Shown: one piece after another, positions 1-58,930 of the stretch | Layout: each line of letters opens with the position of its first letter | Position numbering within the stretch: position 1 is the stretch's first letter | From: Salminus brasiliensis | Taxonomy: Eukaryota; Chordata; Actinopteri; Characiformes; Bryconidae | Reading direction: 5' to 3' | Assembly: GCF_030463535.1 (NCBI RefSeq) | Contig: NC_132894.1 | Coordinates: 27,672,625 to 27,736,624 of the forward strand | Length of the DNA: 64,000 nucleotides | The notes under the pieces: generated by a model | The model's input: the letters and a program-made list of their open reading frames with translations, nothing else | Databases searched by the model: none | Told to the model about the DNA's origin: nothing | Translations under genes and position numbers: made by a program

Positions 1-391
1 CTTATGGGAAATGAAGTCCCATGACCTCACACCGTCAACAGCAGGAGTCGCCAAGGCATCCTGCCATGCTTTTTCCTTGGCCAGGTTGAAATATCAAGGG
101 AGGAAAAAGCTGTGAATAAAAATACACCCCATTACAAGGTTCAAATTGGAGGTATTTGAGTCAGGCACGGTGTGTTAAGGTGGGCGGCTGTGGTATGATA
201 ATCAGTTCGGTATAGATGTAGACCCAGCATACTGGTAAATACAGAGATGGAAGATATGGACTCCCACACACAAATCAAATACCAACAGACGGCTGCCTTG
301 CCAAGGTCAGAGGGATGGAAAAGAACACTGGGAGCAGAGGCTAAATCAAGGGACGATGGATGAATCCCAATGAATGGAGAGACACTCTTAC

Positions 392-45401
<45,010 letters not shown>

Positions 45402-45449
45402 CCTGGCTCAGTATAGACGGAGAACACCTACCAGAGGGTGTGGATAGGG
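45402..45449 (-). other. cpne7: cpne7 5'UTR part of the ATG exon
   Basis: Upstream of the ATG the minus strand reads CTTCTTCAG then CCCTATCC, a plausible acceptor at 45451-45450. I infer the ATG exon starts at 45449 with 48 nt of leader. No transcript evidence. Confidence 0.4.
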
Positions 45450-46281
45450 CTGAAGAAGTCTTTCACTTTACAAAGCAAGAGCTAGGAAAGCCAATTCAAA
45501 GACCTTGACTGGACGAACAAGCAGGAGATGTGGTCATCTCTGTCTCAGGTTTGCTGTGATTGAGGAGGACTGAATTAACATAGGGGTCCTTTTGGATCTC
45601 AGAAGAACAGTAGGAATGGTGTCAAGATGTAGAATGTCATGGAGTGGGTCTATAGCCTTAGAGTGGAACCCTAAAGAGTGAAGAAAAATTGGATGGTCTC
45701 AAAATATCTCCATTTCAGCAGAGCTGTTTGATTTCCCATTCTATCTTAATTACACTGCTGAAGTCAGAATCAGTTCGGCTACAGTTTCAGGCAAGACTTC
45801 AAATATAGAGGCACATATATGACACATATCTTATTAATTATGCAAAATAACATGCTCTCTGTGCATGAAAAATGACAGCTGACTGCTAAAATCCCTTTAA
45901 AAATCAATGACTAACATAATTTAAAAATAAAAGCATATGCCATAATCATATGCTTTTATGTTAGCATCCACGCCACAGCAATGGAAAATGCCTTTCCCAG
46001 TGAACCAGAAATGAACCGTAGAGGGATCAATCTACGCCTTAATAAATGTATGACGGCTACAGTCAATGTATGAGGTGCTAGAGCCGGGAGGGAGAGCGCA
46101 GTGAATCTCTCCAGCTGACTTTGATATTAACTGGGCGGTTCCGTCTTGCATGAGCAACAGACGTTAAAACTGCACTGTTCACCCAACAGTGCTGGATGTC
46201 ATATTTTTACGGCTACGACCCCACATGAGCAGCCTCCTGCAAGTCTCCTGGATGCTAACGGAGGAACAAGCACACAGACTT

Positions 46282-46302
46282 AAAAAAAAAAAAAAAAAAA
46301 AA
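46282..46302. repeat. Poly-A run
   Basis: About 20 A bases; an open frame over it encodes a lysine run and is not a gene. Confidence 0.9.
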
Positions 46303-46608
46303 CCAACACCAGAAAACCAGAAAACAGCAAACGCGCTAACAGGCTTTCACGTTTCAGCACCGCTGCGTGGGGACAGCTCCCCGAGCCTAGCCTTGAGTTC
46401 AGAGCAGCAAAAAACGCTTTAAAGTTTAAACAGACTTTGCTTTGATCCTGTGTGTAACCTGCTCTCAACAGTGAAACAGTGACTCTGAAACGCCAACAAG
46501 ACACAAAGGCTTCAAAGCCCGTGCGTAAACAGCGCGCGCCTTCAAAGTTTGCGGAAACCTGGATGAAACAAACTCCCAAACATCTAACCGTTGATGGTAA
46601 ACGGTGTC

Positions 46609-46624
46609 TACACACACACACACA

Positions 46625-46655
<31 letters not shown>
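46609..46655. repeat. CA microsatellite
   Basis: About 23 CA units with one TA interruption, in the putative cpne7 leader intron. Confidence 0.95.
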
Positions 46656-47079
46656 TACCCTAAGCTACCGCACATGGCAGTTCTGTCTCATTCATTCCAC
46701 TAACCCACCCATCACCATTCAGCAAACATCAGAAATGATTAACCCCAGACTACACCACACACTGCGAGCGCCTCCGTTTGGGCTCCTGGATGCTCTCCTT
46801 CTTCTTTTCAACTCCCGGTCTTCGTGAACAAGTGGAAAGTTGCCACTCGAATGAGACGGCTGGCCATGCACACAAAGCTCAACACCGAGCAAGTAGCTAA
46901 TTATCAATATTGCACAGACATAAACGCTGCAGCACAGTGCTGATTGCCTCCTCTACGCAAATAGACCAACAAAAGCAACAGATCTGCTACAAATCCAATC
47001 TCACTCTCTGACAAAGACTCAAAGACTCTGCACTTCATCCTCAATAAAGGGAGAGGAAAAAAAACACTGCTGAACTCAC

Positions 47080-47180
47080 GAGTCTGCAGCTCCCGTGCGT
47101 CTTAGGTCTTGTAAGACGCGCGCACTTGTTTTTCCAATGTTTCCTCCACGGCTGCTAAATAATTTTTCCCGAAACTGATG
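47080..47180 (-). promoter_or_regulatory. cpne7: Putative cpne7 leader exon / promoter area
   Basis: CpG-containing sequence (several GCGC steps near 47117-47124) that reads into GTGAGT at 47079-47074 on the minus strand, a possible donor of a non-coding first exon. A GA run (CT on the gene strand) lies just upstream at 47219-47249. The transcription start is not defined; this is inference from composition and position. Confidence 0.35.
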
Positions 47181-47217
47181 TGCAGTTGAGAGCAGAGCAG
47201 GGTAGGGAAGGAAGGGT

Positions 47218-47218
<1 letters not shown>

Positions 47219-47249
<31 letters not shown>
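47219..47249. repeat. GA microsatellite at cpne7 promoter
   Basis: About 15 AG units. On the cpne7 strand it is a CT run immediately upstream of the proposed leader exon, a common context for GAGA-type promoter architecture, but function is not shown. Confidence 0.9.
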
Positions 47250-47252
<3 letters not shown>

Positions 47253-47607
47253 GGAGAGAAAAGGCATTGTTGTTATTTCTTTTTCCACCCATATTCCGCC
47301 CCATTGGGCTGAGATTGCCTTGTGGAGTCTCGCCTTCTGCGCTAGAATTGGCCAGTAGTTCACGTTCATAAGCAGTTCACCAATCCGCGCGCAGAAGGGC
47401 GGGGCTTTTGAGGGTTGGATGGGTGAAAAAGAGATAAGGCGAGTGAAAGATGCCCAGAGAGCTGCTGATGGAGCTGAAGAGAATGATGACGATGATGATG
47501 AGGAGGAGGAGGACAGGAAAGAGAAGCAAGACATGGGTAATATGCCATCTTTTTTATGAGAAACAAATAAATATGACTACTTAGTGCTTTAACTGTCAGG
47601 TTAACAT

Positions 47608-48690
47608 ACATACATTCAGGTTCATAAGTATTTGAACAGTGACCCAATTTTCTGTACACCAATTCTGACCCAAGTCTCTGAAATGAGGTAATTAAGATTT
47701 ACAGCCCCTCCTTTTCAAAGTCTCAGAAGTAAGCAGTTGGTGTGACGGGTTGTCTGAATATTTAATGACAAATTAAAGAGATCAAGAGATAATTTAAGAG
47801 ATGATTTTTGCATTTGATAGCTGTTCAGGGGAACTCTCAATAGATGGTTCAGCTAGGTGTCAATTCAAATAACGGAGGCCATCATTAAATAAAATAAAAA
47901 TGAAATCATGAAATAAAAACTAAGCAAACCAATCAGAAAGAAAGCAGAAGGCAAACTGAAGGAATACAATGGTAAACTCAGCCACATCAAAAAATCTGGA
48001 AAATGAAGCCTGACCAGTTCTGGAACAACATTCTTCAGGCGAATGGATAAAATTAAGATTAACTCAAGAATGAAGGAAAATTAATGATAATAATTAATGG
48101 TTAATGATCTGAAGCAATACACAGCATCTGTCAAACATGGTGGAGGCATTGTCATTTCATGGACATGGATGGCTGCTAATGGATCTGGGTCCCTAGTGTT
48201 TATTGATGATGTGACTGCTGATAGAAGTATCAGGATGAAATCTGACGTGTGTAGCGCTAGACTTCCTGCTCAGACTCAGTCAAATGCTGCAAAAAGGTGG
48301 TACTTCACAGTAGAGATGGATAATGATATCTATAAAAGCAACCCAAGAGCTTGTTAAAACAAAGAAATGGAATGTTCTTGAACGTCCAAGTCAGTCACCT
48401 GACCTCAATCCAAATTGAGCAGCTTCTCACTTACTGAAAGCAGAGAGATCCACAAACAAGCAACAACTGAAAGCAGCTACAGAGCTGGCCTGGCAAAGCA
48501 TCTCAAGGATTCCAGACATCTATGCAAATGATTTGCACCCAAGTATTCGAAATAATAAAATTGTGTTAGTCTGTCCAATTACTTTAAAGTCTGTGAAAAT
48601 AGAGTATGGCTGAAATCAGTCAAATTCAAGATAAAAGTCTACACTGCTTGATTGCCTCAGTCCAAATACTTATGGACCCAACTGTAGGTG
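47608..48690 (+). mobile_element. Tc1-like transposon, decayed, near full span
   Basis: Left end (about 47615) GGTTCATAAGTATTTGAACA; right end on minus CAGTTGGGTCCATAAGTATT: clear inverted ends about 1.07 kb apart. Inside, the plus frame 48097-48357 reads VKHGGGIVISW, WMAANGSGSLVFIDDVT, the conserved catalytic-core region of Tc1 transposases; then LERPSQSPDLNPN and a stop. The N-terminal part is mostly lost and stops break the rest. Inactive. Confidence 0.8.
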
Positions 48691-48739
48691 CATGTCATGA
48701 GTTTCCACTGACTGGCTGAGTTTATGGCCTATTTGTTGA

Positions 48740-48905
48740 TAGGAAAGACACACTGAAGTTATAAGAAGGGTTACAGCCTGGACTGCTTTTTGGTTAAGGC
48801 ACAACACTGGGCAGCCAATCAGAGAGAGACAATACATCACTCTTAAAGCCACAGCATCAAAACCAACTTGTTCAATTGTAAGGGCTAAAAAGAGCTTGAA
48901 AAATA
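48740..48905 (+). repeat. Dispersed repeat R1, 3' half
   Basis: GGGCAGCCAATCAGAGAGAG, TCTTAAAGCCACAGCATCAA, TTGTTCAATTGTAAGGGC: the second half of the R1 repeat. Starts soon after the Tc1-like right end at 48690. Confidence 0.6.
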
Positions 48906-49654
48906 ACAATTGTGTGTAATAATCTACTGTACAATATAGATATAGCAAAGCATTCATTTAAGCACATATGAGCAGTGGGAGCTACTGCTCTAAATTGCCT
49001 GACTCTAGGCGTACAGTCTACATAGCACCACGACTCCTGGTATACATACCTTATTAAAATGCTCTATCTTCTTAATAACAATCCACACAGTAAAAACCAC
49101 AAGCTAGGAGTGTCTTCTTATAGCCTACCCCTGCCTTGAGGGCATTGATTACGTTTGGTTTTAGACAGTTGCTAAGTTATAAATTATATAATGGAGGTAG
49201 TTTTAAAAAGGCTGTCCACACTTGAAAAATCTTAAATGGTCCCTTCAAAAAAAGACCATGCACTGAAAGAACCATTCCTTAGGCAACTAAAAGTGTCGCT
49301 TCTTGAGCAGCACTCCAACAAACTCTTTTTAGCATCTTTTATTTTAAAGAGTGTAGTCATTTCTGGACCATAAAGTGCTGAAGAGGAAGTAGAGAAGCCA
49401 TCTAGTTCATTTTTGGCTGTGGAGGCAGCTGCAAATGACTACAGACACTGTGGGAAAAGTGAGAGACGGGCTGCAAGCTTCTTGTGATTTGATGAATGCA
49501 TAAGAAAGAAAAGAAGAAAAAGAGGCATGAAAAAACTGTGATATATTCCTATTGGATCTCAGTGTTGAATTATAAACAGATCATTTATGAAACGCAATTT
49601 GTTTTGTAATTCATAATCATTTCAGCTAAAAGATAAGATGTTGTGTAGCTAACA

Positions 49655-50171
49655 TTCAGCCATGTCACTCCTCTGCTGCGTTCTCTTCACTGGCTTTCTG
49701 CAGCTGCTTCAAAACCCTGACACTGGCCTACAAAGCCAAGAATGGACCAGCCCCTCCGGACTTGATGGCAATGGTCAAAAGCCAATCTGCACCAAGAGCC
49801 CTTCCAGCTTCAAGTACAGCTCGGCTTGACCAGCCATCCCTTACAATCCATGGAAGACAAGCGTCCAGGCTTTTTTCTAGTGGTGGAACGAACTTCCCCT
49901 GGGTGTCTGAACAGTAGCAACAGTCGTTCACTGTCTTCAAATGCAGACTGAAGACCCACCTCTTCCGAGAATACTTGGGCGAATAGTAGAGTACTATGGT
50001 CTCCATATTGACTTGTGTCTTTAGTAGTGTTTAGTAGTGTCTAAACTTAGAGGTATCTTTGAATTTTAGTCTATTCAAACTAGCTGAGGTTATTCTTGGG
50101 TAAATAGCGAAGCACTTTTCTAAATTGATCTGGATAAGAGCGTCTGCTAAATGGCCTAAATGTAAATGTAA
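49655..50171 (+). mobile_element. L2-type LINE, 5'-truncated 3' end
   Basis: The first 320 bp translate, with a few breaks, to the end of an L2 reverse-transcriptase ORF: LTLAYKAKNGPAPPDLM, LDQPSLTIHGRQAS and FTVFKCRLKTHLFREYL. A short 3'UTR follows with AAATAGCGAAGCACTTTTC, TGGATAAGAGCGTCTGCTAA and a tail of ATGTAAATG. 5' truncation is the normal outcome of LINE insertion. No active ORF. Confidence 0.8.
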
Positions 50172-50429
50172 CATTGAGTTTTGAGTGATGAGGCCACAGT
50201 CAACGATGTGCAAGCAATGCTATGCACCACCCTCTTGACTTGGCAGCCACATGTTTTTTATTTTCTTGTCTTACCAGCATACAGCTGTTCTCTCTGAGTT
50301 GTGTTGGTCTTCCAGATCACACCTTGACCTCCACAGTTCCCCTGAACTGCCATTTGTTAATAGCACTGTAGAAACCACACGCCTAGGACCATCCAGTTTG
50401 CCAAATACACAGTCATATCAGAATATTAT

Positions 50430-50725
50430 GACCACCCACTATACCACTTTTACTCATCATATAGGAGCACTGTGTAGTTCTATAAGTCCAGACTGTAGTC
50501 CATCTGTTTCTCTGCATACTTTATTAGCTACCTTTCACCCTGTTCATCAATGGTCATGACCCCACAGGACCGCCGCAGAGCAGGTATTGTTTGGGTGGTG
50601 GGTCATTCTCAGCACTGCAGTGACACTGACATGGAGGTTGTGTGTTAGTCTGTGTCGCACCGGTTCAAGTGGATCAGACACAGCATTGCTGCTGGAGTTT
50701 TTAAACATGGTATCCACTCACTGTA
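50430..50725. mobile_element. Non-autonomous repeat with GGTGGGTCATTCTCAGCAC
   Basis: GAATATTATGACCACCCACT at the left, CATACTTTATTAGCTACC, GACCCCACAGGACCGCC, GGTGGGTCATTCTCAGCACT, GCAGTGACACTGACATGGAG, GTGGATCAGACACAGCA and TGCTGCTGGAGTTTTTAAAC. I recall this order from an abundant otophysan-fish repeat. The second half appears truncated near 50725. Confidence 0.6.
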
Positions 50726-51547
50726 TATAAATGCAAATATACAGAGGTAGCGTTGCTCATATATCCAGACACTATAGTGTTCTGGGAACACTTGGAACAT
50801 GGCTGTGAGAATTTGCTTACATTCAACCAACATGTTGTAAGTAAAAGGGCTTAGAAAAGAGATAAGGGGGTCAAATTAACCAAACACAGGAGCTAATTTA
50901 AACATAGTGGCTGCATTATGGAAAGTCCTGCCCTTCAATATAATAAGCCTACTTATGAACTCAAAACTCAGTGAAAGTCTAGCAACTTGCTGGCTATCTA
51001 CATATGCCAATCAGTTGCATAATGCATAACGTCATCTTATTCAAACATCACTATTTAAATTAAACAGCCTCAACAGCATATGGTAGCATTCCTCATTCCA
51101 AAAATAACCTATCCATATTCAAATATCCTGTGTTTTCTTCTCTTTTTTCTAAAATTCATATATTATTTTACTAAGCCAGGAGATGGTACAGTCTCTTGTG
51201 ACACTGACAAAGAACTTGACAGGCACAGAAACAGTGACAGGGTACAGAATGTCCACTGTTGTGTTATTCATACCCAAATGTGCTTGCGACATGACACTAC
51301 AAATAGTGTATTTTTCTCCAGTACAGACATTCATTCAAATTTGATATTGGTTACTGTACTGAGGGGGGCACAGGTAGACCACTCATAAACGTGTCCATCT
51401 GTTTCTTAATAATGTCAGATGTTAAGGATCACAATCGTCACTCCAGCATCCTAAAAAATCTGATCGGGCCTCCATCACTCCAGAGTTCTCATTCTGACAT
51501 TGGCATTTGGCATGGCAACTTAGGCCAAGCATTCCATTTTATTGGCA

Positions 51548-51589
<42 letters not shown>

Positions 51590-52364
51590 ACTGAGTCCTG
51601 TGTCAGCATTCACTCATCAAAAGGCCTGTCTGGATACTTTTGGACACAAAGACTAAATGGCAAAATGCTAAATCAACAAGTGAACCACCTGCACTCTCGT
51701 GTGACAAATAACGCGCTTCTGCTCCTAAAGCCTGATGAACATCAGTTCTCACACACTACCCACAAAAACCATTCAGAGCTTACATAACCATCACTCACTC
51801 CACTGCATATGTGTGCTTTCTCCTGTGAAGTGCTTGAATGCATGACCTGTTGAAGGACTCCTTACGAGTGCGTTTCTCATGTGTCAGCCCACTTCTCACA
51901 CTTAGATAACAGGATATAAAAACAATGAGCCTGTTCCATTTTTGGTTGCAATGGAAACTAGAATTGGCTCCCCCCTCCCTAAGGATTAGTGCATTTCCTC
52001 CACCTCCAGTTAACCGTTCTGTGCAAGAGTTGGCCCAGCATACGAGAGAGAGCAGCAGGTTTGGTGTGGCCATCAGGCCGATGTTGCTGATTTCTTCGCT
52101 AATTCAATTGGCTGTCTTCTGCTAATTCGACAAGGTCAAGAGGCACTCCGGCTCTCACAAAAACAACAGAAATTGGCCACAATCCTAATGAAAATGATTG
52201 CAAGTACACAAGTGAGTCGACCCACTTGCTAAACAGCTCTTTGAGTTCTCGCGGGCTGCAAAGTGATGATTTTAATTACTTGCTTTATTGGACTCTTTGG
52301 CTCACAGTCAGGTTGCTGTTTAACCCCTTAAACTGCAAACGTAATAGTGAGTTGCTAATCGTAA
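50726..52364. other. Intergenic stretch without recognised genes
   Basis: Between the 50430 repeat and repeat R1. Apart from the GT run, no gene or element is recognised. Confidence 0.6.
51551..51583. repeat. GT microsatellite
   Basis: About 16 GT units ending in GCGCGC. Confidence 0.95.
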
Positions 52365-52560
52365 AGGGCCCATATTATGAACCTATGAGTTTTGACATAG
52401 CAGCACACCATTCATTCCCTAGTCCATAATGTCCATGTATAAAACCTGAGCTGCAAAACAACCCATTCTTAATTCAATAAAAAAAAAACAGCATATTTAC
52501 ATATCTGCCTATACAGCTTACAGCAGCTCTGCCCAATGCCTGTACAAAACATGGACATGG
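52365..52560 (+). repeat. Dispersed repeat R1, 5' half
   Basis: AAAGGGCCCATATTATGAAC, TCCCTAGTCCATAATGTCCA, GAGCTGCAAAACAACCC, CAGCATATTTACATATCTGC, TACAGCTTACAGCAG: the same order as 23620-23740 and 60580-60690. Confidence 0.65.
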
Positions 52561-53164
52561 CACAATGTGTCTCAAAGGTGAAGCAACCACAGGTCAACCA
52601 GGTATGCTGGCAGGTAGGGGATGTGTAGCCCCGCCCGTCCCCATATGTTTCAATGACAAAACAGCCCAACAGCCCAACATTGGATATCTTTCAATATCCA
52701 AAGTCTAATCTCAGCAGTTAGTTTCCCCTGTGCTAATATTGGCCCATTTTTATTTACCTCTAGAAATAAGTTGTTAAAGTGTTTTAAAGTGTTAAAGTGC
52801 TGTATCATAAAAAGGCGGGGTCACACTGAGCAATTAAGTGATTGACAGCCTTTGCTGAAAGAGACCATCTGCAGGACCTTTATCGAACCCTTTCTGTTCA
52901 TTACATGAAGTAGCTGAGTTGAGACGGAACTTACGTGAACTGCACCTTTACTGCTGAAACATTTCACTTACTGGAGAAACTGGGAATCCAGGGGAAAATC
53001 CACTTTGCCTGAAGGTGGTCTGAGACACGCTTGGTCTGGAAAAATAAGGTGGGTCTACAAAATGAGTAGGCGAGCTTGGCTCTGCCTCTGGTCTGTACTA
53101 TGCAGACTCTGGTCAGATTTTGGCTTCATAATCATGAACTGAACTGAACTGCTTCATAATGAGC

Positions 53165-53510
53165 TGAACTGTCTTAAACCACATTGTTCATTTCCTAGTC
53201 CATAATGTCCATATATGAATATGTAAGTATGTAGTGTAGCGGGTAACAACACTGCCTTTCCTGTGGCAGGCTAGGGTTTGATTCCCTAGTCACCACATCA
53301 CACCAATAATAGTCCTTGAGCAAGCCTTTGAATGCTGTATTACCTGTGTGATTCAAATGTTAGTCCTGAATGGCATAAATGAAAATAACTGCCTTCTGAA
53401 TGAGTGACAATACAATGCAGCCAATCAGAACAACGCTAATTTACATGAATTAGTCTTGAAGGCACAGAAACATAAACCGGCTCTTTAAATGTAAAGGACT
53501 GGCAGGTCCT
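53165..53510 (+). repeat. Dispersed repeat R1 split by a SINE
   Basis: 53175-53217 (TTCCTAGTCCATAATGTCCA) is the 5' portion of R1; 53396-53510 (AATGCAGCCAATCAGAACAA, TTGAAGGCACAGAAACATAA, TTAAATGTAAAGG) is its 3' portion. The SINE at 53218-53395 lies between, so the SINE inserted later. Confidence 0.65.
53218..53395 (+). mobile_element. tRNA-derived SINE nested in repeat R1
   Basis: GTAGTGTAGCGGGTAACAAC (A-box like), GGCTAGGGTTTGATTCCCTA (B-box like), CCAATAATAGTCCTTGAGCA, TACCTGTGTGATTCAAATG, and a shortened L2-type tail (GAATGGCATAAATG). Best preserved of the SINE family in the window; the A/B boxes would serve RNA polymerase III. Confidence 0.75.
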
Positions 53511-53975
53511 CCAGGTGTTTGAGGCAAAAACCTCTATTATCAGATGGACTGGATAGAGAACCCTAATAGTGTCCTAACCTGACCTCGGGGGACAACAATA
53601 AATAATTAAAAAAAAAACATGTAGGATATGGGTCCTTCGCAAGGCAGCACTGAGTTTAGCCTAGTCAGTTCAACTGTCTATTAAATAGACTGAACAAACA
53701 GATTCCCTGCTGCTATCATGCCTCACCTCCCACCAGAAGCCAAACAGCCCATGGGGGAAATCTGCGACTGCAAGGAGCAGCAGGGCTCGGAGGGCTCCAC
53801 CTGAGCTCCAGCACTGAGAGGCCATGGATCACCGCCATCTGCTGCTGCAGGGATAACCCAGCCGAACAGCCATGCCATCATTCAGCCAGTTAACAGTGTA
53901 TTCACCGCTTAATGTCAGGAAGACTCTAAGGCCAATTATTAGAGCATCTCATCAAGCACAAAGCGGTCTGAAAGT

Positions 53976-53977
<2 letters not shown>

Positions 53978-54010
<33 letters not shown>
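53978..54010. repeat. Poly-A run (33 nt)
   Basis: Pure A run; the flanking open frames on both strands (poly-lysine or poly-phenylalanine) are artefacts. It could be a retroposed tail, but I cannot identify an upstream source. Confidence 0.9.
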
Positions 54011-54011
<1 letters not shown>

Positions 54012-55314
54012 CCATGTGGAAAATACTGTACCGGATACTGGAGGCACAGGAACCCATATGACCGACCATAGTATGAATACGCAGGGTTCAAATGTACTGT
54101 ATAGTAATGGACACAATCATGCAGTGGGAACCATTCATAACATTGGAATGTTATGCAAGCTAAAAATGAAAGCAATGAGGGTGCAAACAAAGTATATTCC
54201 TTATGTAACCTCATATGTAATTCCTAGCCAGCTTCACTCCTCTGTGTTGAGATATTCTTGGCCTCATTGATTTACATGTAGGTTTTTAGGCAAAAGATCT
54301 CAAAGCCTAGTTGCTTCAAGACTGCCCCCATTAGTCCTAACGCCTTCATGTACTCTTCATATCACATACAATCCACTTTGTTTAATTTTGAGGGTCATTT
54401 TGCCATCCTTTTTTTGTTCACCGCCCTCAGTGACATTTAAAACTGAAGCCCATTTCAATTCACCCTCCATTTTCCCTCAGCAGTTTAATTTAATGAGCCT
54501 TGATGATGTATTTGTCTCAAAGACATGGTGTCTTATACATCAAAACAAAGGCTATCTGTTTAGTGGGACTGAAAATGATTTGGTCTTGGGAGAAGAGTAG
54601 GCCTACTTAGGTATATACATTCTCCTGACATACAGGCCACACACGCTCATTCACCACAAATGGGACCAAGCAGGAGGGTGTAATGCAATGTTTGCATAAC
54701 ACACCCACTTTCCTCTTTGCAGATCAAACCTCCACCAGGTGCTACAATAAAAACTTATATCTGTTGCACTGGACCACATGAAGCAGTTACAGCTTTTTGC
54801 AGCCTAAAAACACAAAGGGTGTGAGCACCCTTAAGTCAGTCCACTCTATGAGCAATAAAAGCAGTCCTGTGACTTTAAATGGGATCCAATGTTTTTTTGT
54901 GAATATTACCCTAACCTGGTACTTACAGCTTTTCCCCCCAAATGGAAGTTTACCCCTTCCACTGTAATTGAGTGCATGTCTCATTTCAGAGCCATTGAAT
55001 TATTAACACCATATGTCCACATGCCTCCAGTTCTAGTTTTAAGTGAAGAAATATTTTAACCCTGTATGAACTAATTAAATCCAAAAGAAGCAAAGGAACA
55101 AAAATAGACAACTGAGCCACCAAGGCTCAATAACCTTAAATAAGCTCTGCAATACTTAGATGCTGCCATCTTGTGGCTTAAAAACGTAAAGAACATATTC
55201 CAGCTCAGCACAGAAGTTCCTTTTACACCTGCTTTTAGTTCCTCAGTACAGCCTTAACCCTACTGAATTATGAGTCATCGCTCAAACTTTACCACCCTCA
55301 AGAGAATATACTCA
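54011..55314. other. Intergenic stretch downstream of rpl13
   Basis: No gene recognised between the poly-A run and the rpl13 3' end. Short open frames show no familiar domains. Confidence 0.6.
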
Positions 55315-55333
55315 ACACCATTTTGGGAGAGGC

Positions 55334-55339
55334 TTTATT
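55334..55339 (-). terminator. rpl13: rpl13 polyadenylation signal
   Basis: AATAAA on the minus strand, 24 nt after the stop codon, giving the short 3'UTR typical of ribosomal-protein mRNAs. Cleavage is expected near 55310-55320. Confidence 0.85.
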
Positions 55340-55362
55340 TTGAGTTTCATACAAATAATCGT

Positions 55363-58083
<2,721 letters not shown>

Positions 58084-58805
58084 CTGTAAACAAACAGCAA
58101 TTTAAAGCTCTGTCAAAAACAACTACTTACTTCATAAAGTATGGAGATCCATGAACACATTGGTTCTGTATGTTTAGTTCCAGCCTGCTTTAGACTACCT
58201 GAGCCTCACCACAAGCGTTCCCATGCACGAACTTATTGACATGTGCAAATGACAAACCTCGACTCTACTAATACTAGTTTGCACTAGAGCAGAGATTCAC
58301 TAATATGCTAATCTGGTTCTCCTCATAACCATGTAATTACTACCATTTTATATTTCTATAACAACTCAACTTAGTCAAAGCAATGGTGCTCAGGCTTACT
58401 AGGCGCTCCAATTCACGCAAGGGCCAAGGCTAGCCGGCTAGCTACTGAAGCCTAGCAGACAAACCAATGCGTTTTTCTCCTGTTCGACCGAAACCTAAAT
58501 GTACACAAAATCTACTACAGGATTTCGTAAATGTTTATAACATGGCAAACGTAATTTAACAACAAACAGTCAAATTGTCAATGCGTTTCTGAATGATAAC
58601 ATGCGCACAGCAGGCACAGCCTTCCACACGAAACTAAACCAGCCTTTAAACCAGCTTTCTCATTCTGGATATGGAAAATAATGGCACCTCCAGATAAATA
58701 ACAAACTATACTTCTCATCCGAGGAAACAAAACTGTTGTATTAGGTGCACATAATGAGGATTAAAAAGGATAAAGTTGATGGTTGGGGAGGAAAACTCCA
58801 CGTAC

Positions 58806-58839
58806 CGTCCGGGAAGGAATATGGCCGAAAAGAAAAAGG
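58806..58839 (-). other. rpl13: rpl13 exon 1: 5'TOP leader
   Basis: The minus strand reads CCTTTTTCTTTTCGGCC and then a donor GGACG/GTACG at 58806-58805. A C followed by a pyrimidine run is the 5'TOP signature of vertebrate ribosomal-protein mRNAs, controlled through mTOR/LARP1. The exact start C (58839 or 58838) is inferred. The next exon begins at 58083 (acceptor TTTACAG). Confidence 0.8.
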
Positions 58840-58930
58840 ACCAGCAAACGCGGTGCTTTGTGGGATACCGGCGCTACAGCCAATGGGTGGGTGTCTGAGA
58901 AGCTGTAACCCGGATGTGTGGAGCTCTAAA
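58840..58930 (-). promoter_or_regulatory. rpl13: rpl13 core promoter
   Basis: CpG-bearing DNA directly upstream of the TOP start with no TATA box, as usual for ribosomal-protein genes. An inverted CCAAT (plus-strand GCCAAT at 58879-58884) is about 40 bp upstream of the start. Binding factors are not shown. Confidence 0.55.

Larger units (their letters stand above)
45450..47079 (-). other. cpne7: Putative cpne7 5'UTR intron with CpG-bearing stretch
   Basis: If the acceptor at 45450 and the donor at 47079 are used, this is the leader intron. It contains an A run (46282-46302), a CA microsatellite (46609-46655) and a CpG-bearing stretch at about 46100-46600. Open frames over the CA and A runs are low-complexity artefacts. 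Confidence 0.4.

Noticed and set aside
46280..46651. Open frames over CA and A runs (poly-Cys-Val, poly-Phe)
   Set aside because: Produced by microsatellites; no conserved sequence.
47076..47534. 152-codon minus frame with serine and leucine runs
   Set aside because: The runs come from a GA microsatellite and a GAT/GAG trinucleotide stretch near the cpne7 promoter.
53872..54270. 132-codon plus frame
   Set aside because: Built around a 33-base A run (poly-lysine) and without a recognisable domain.
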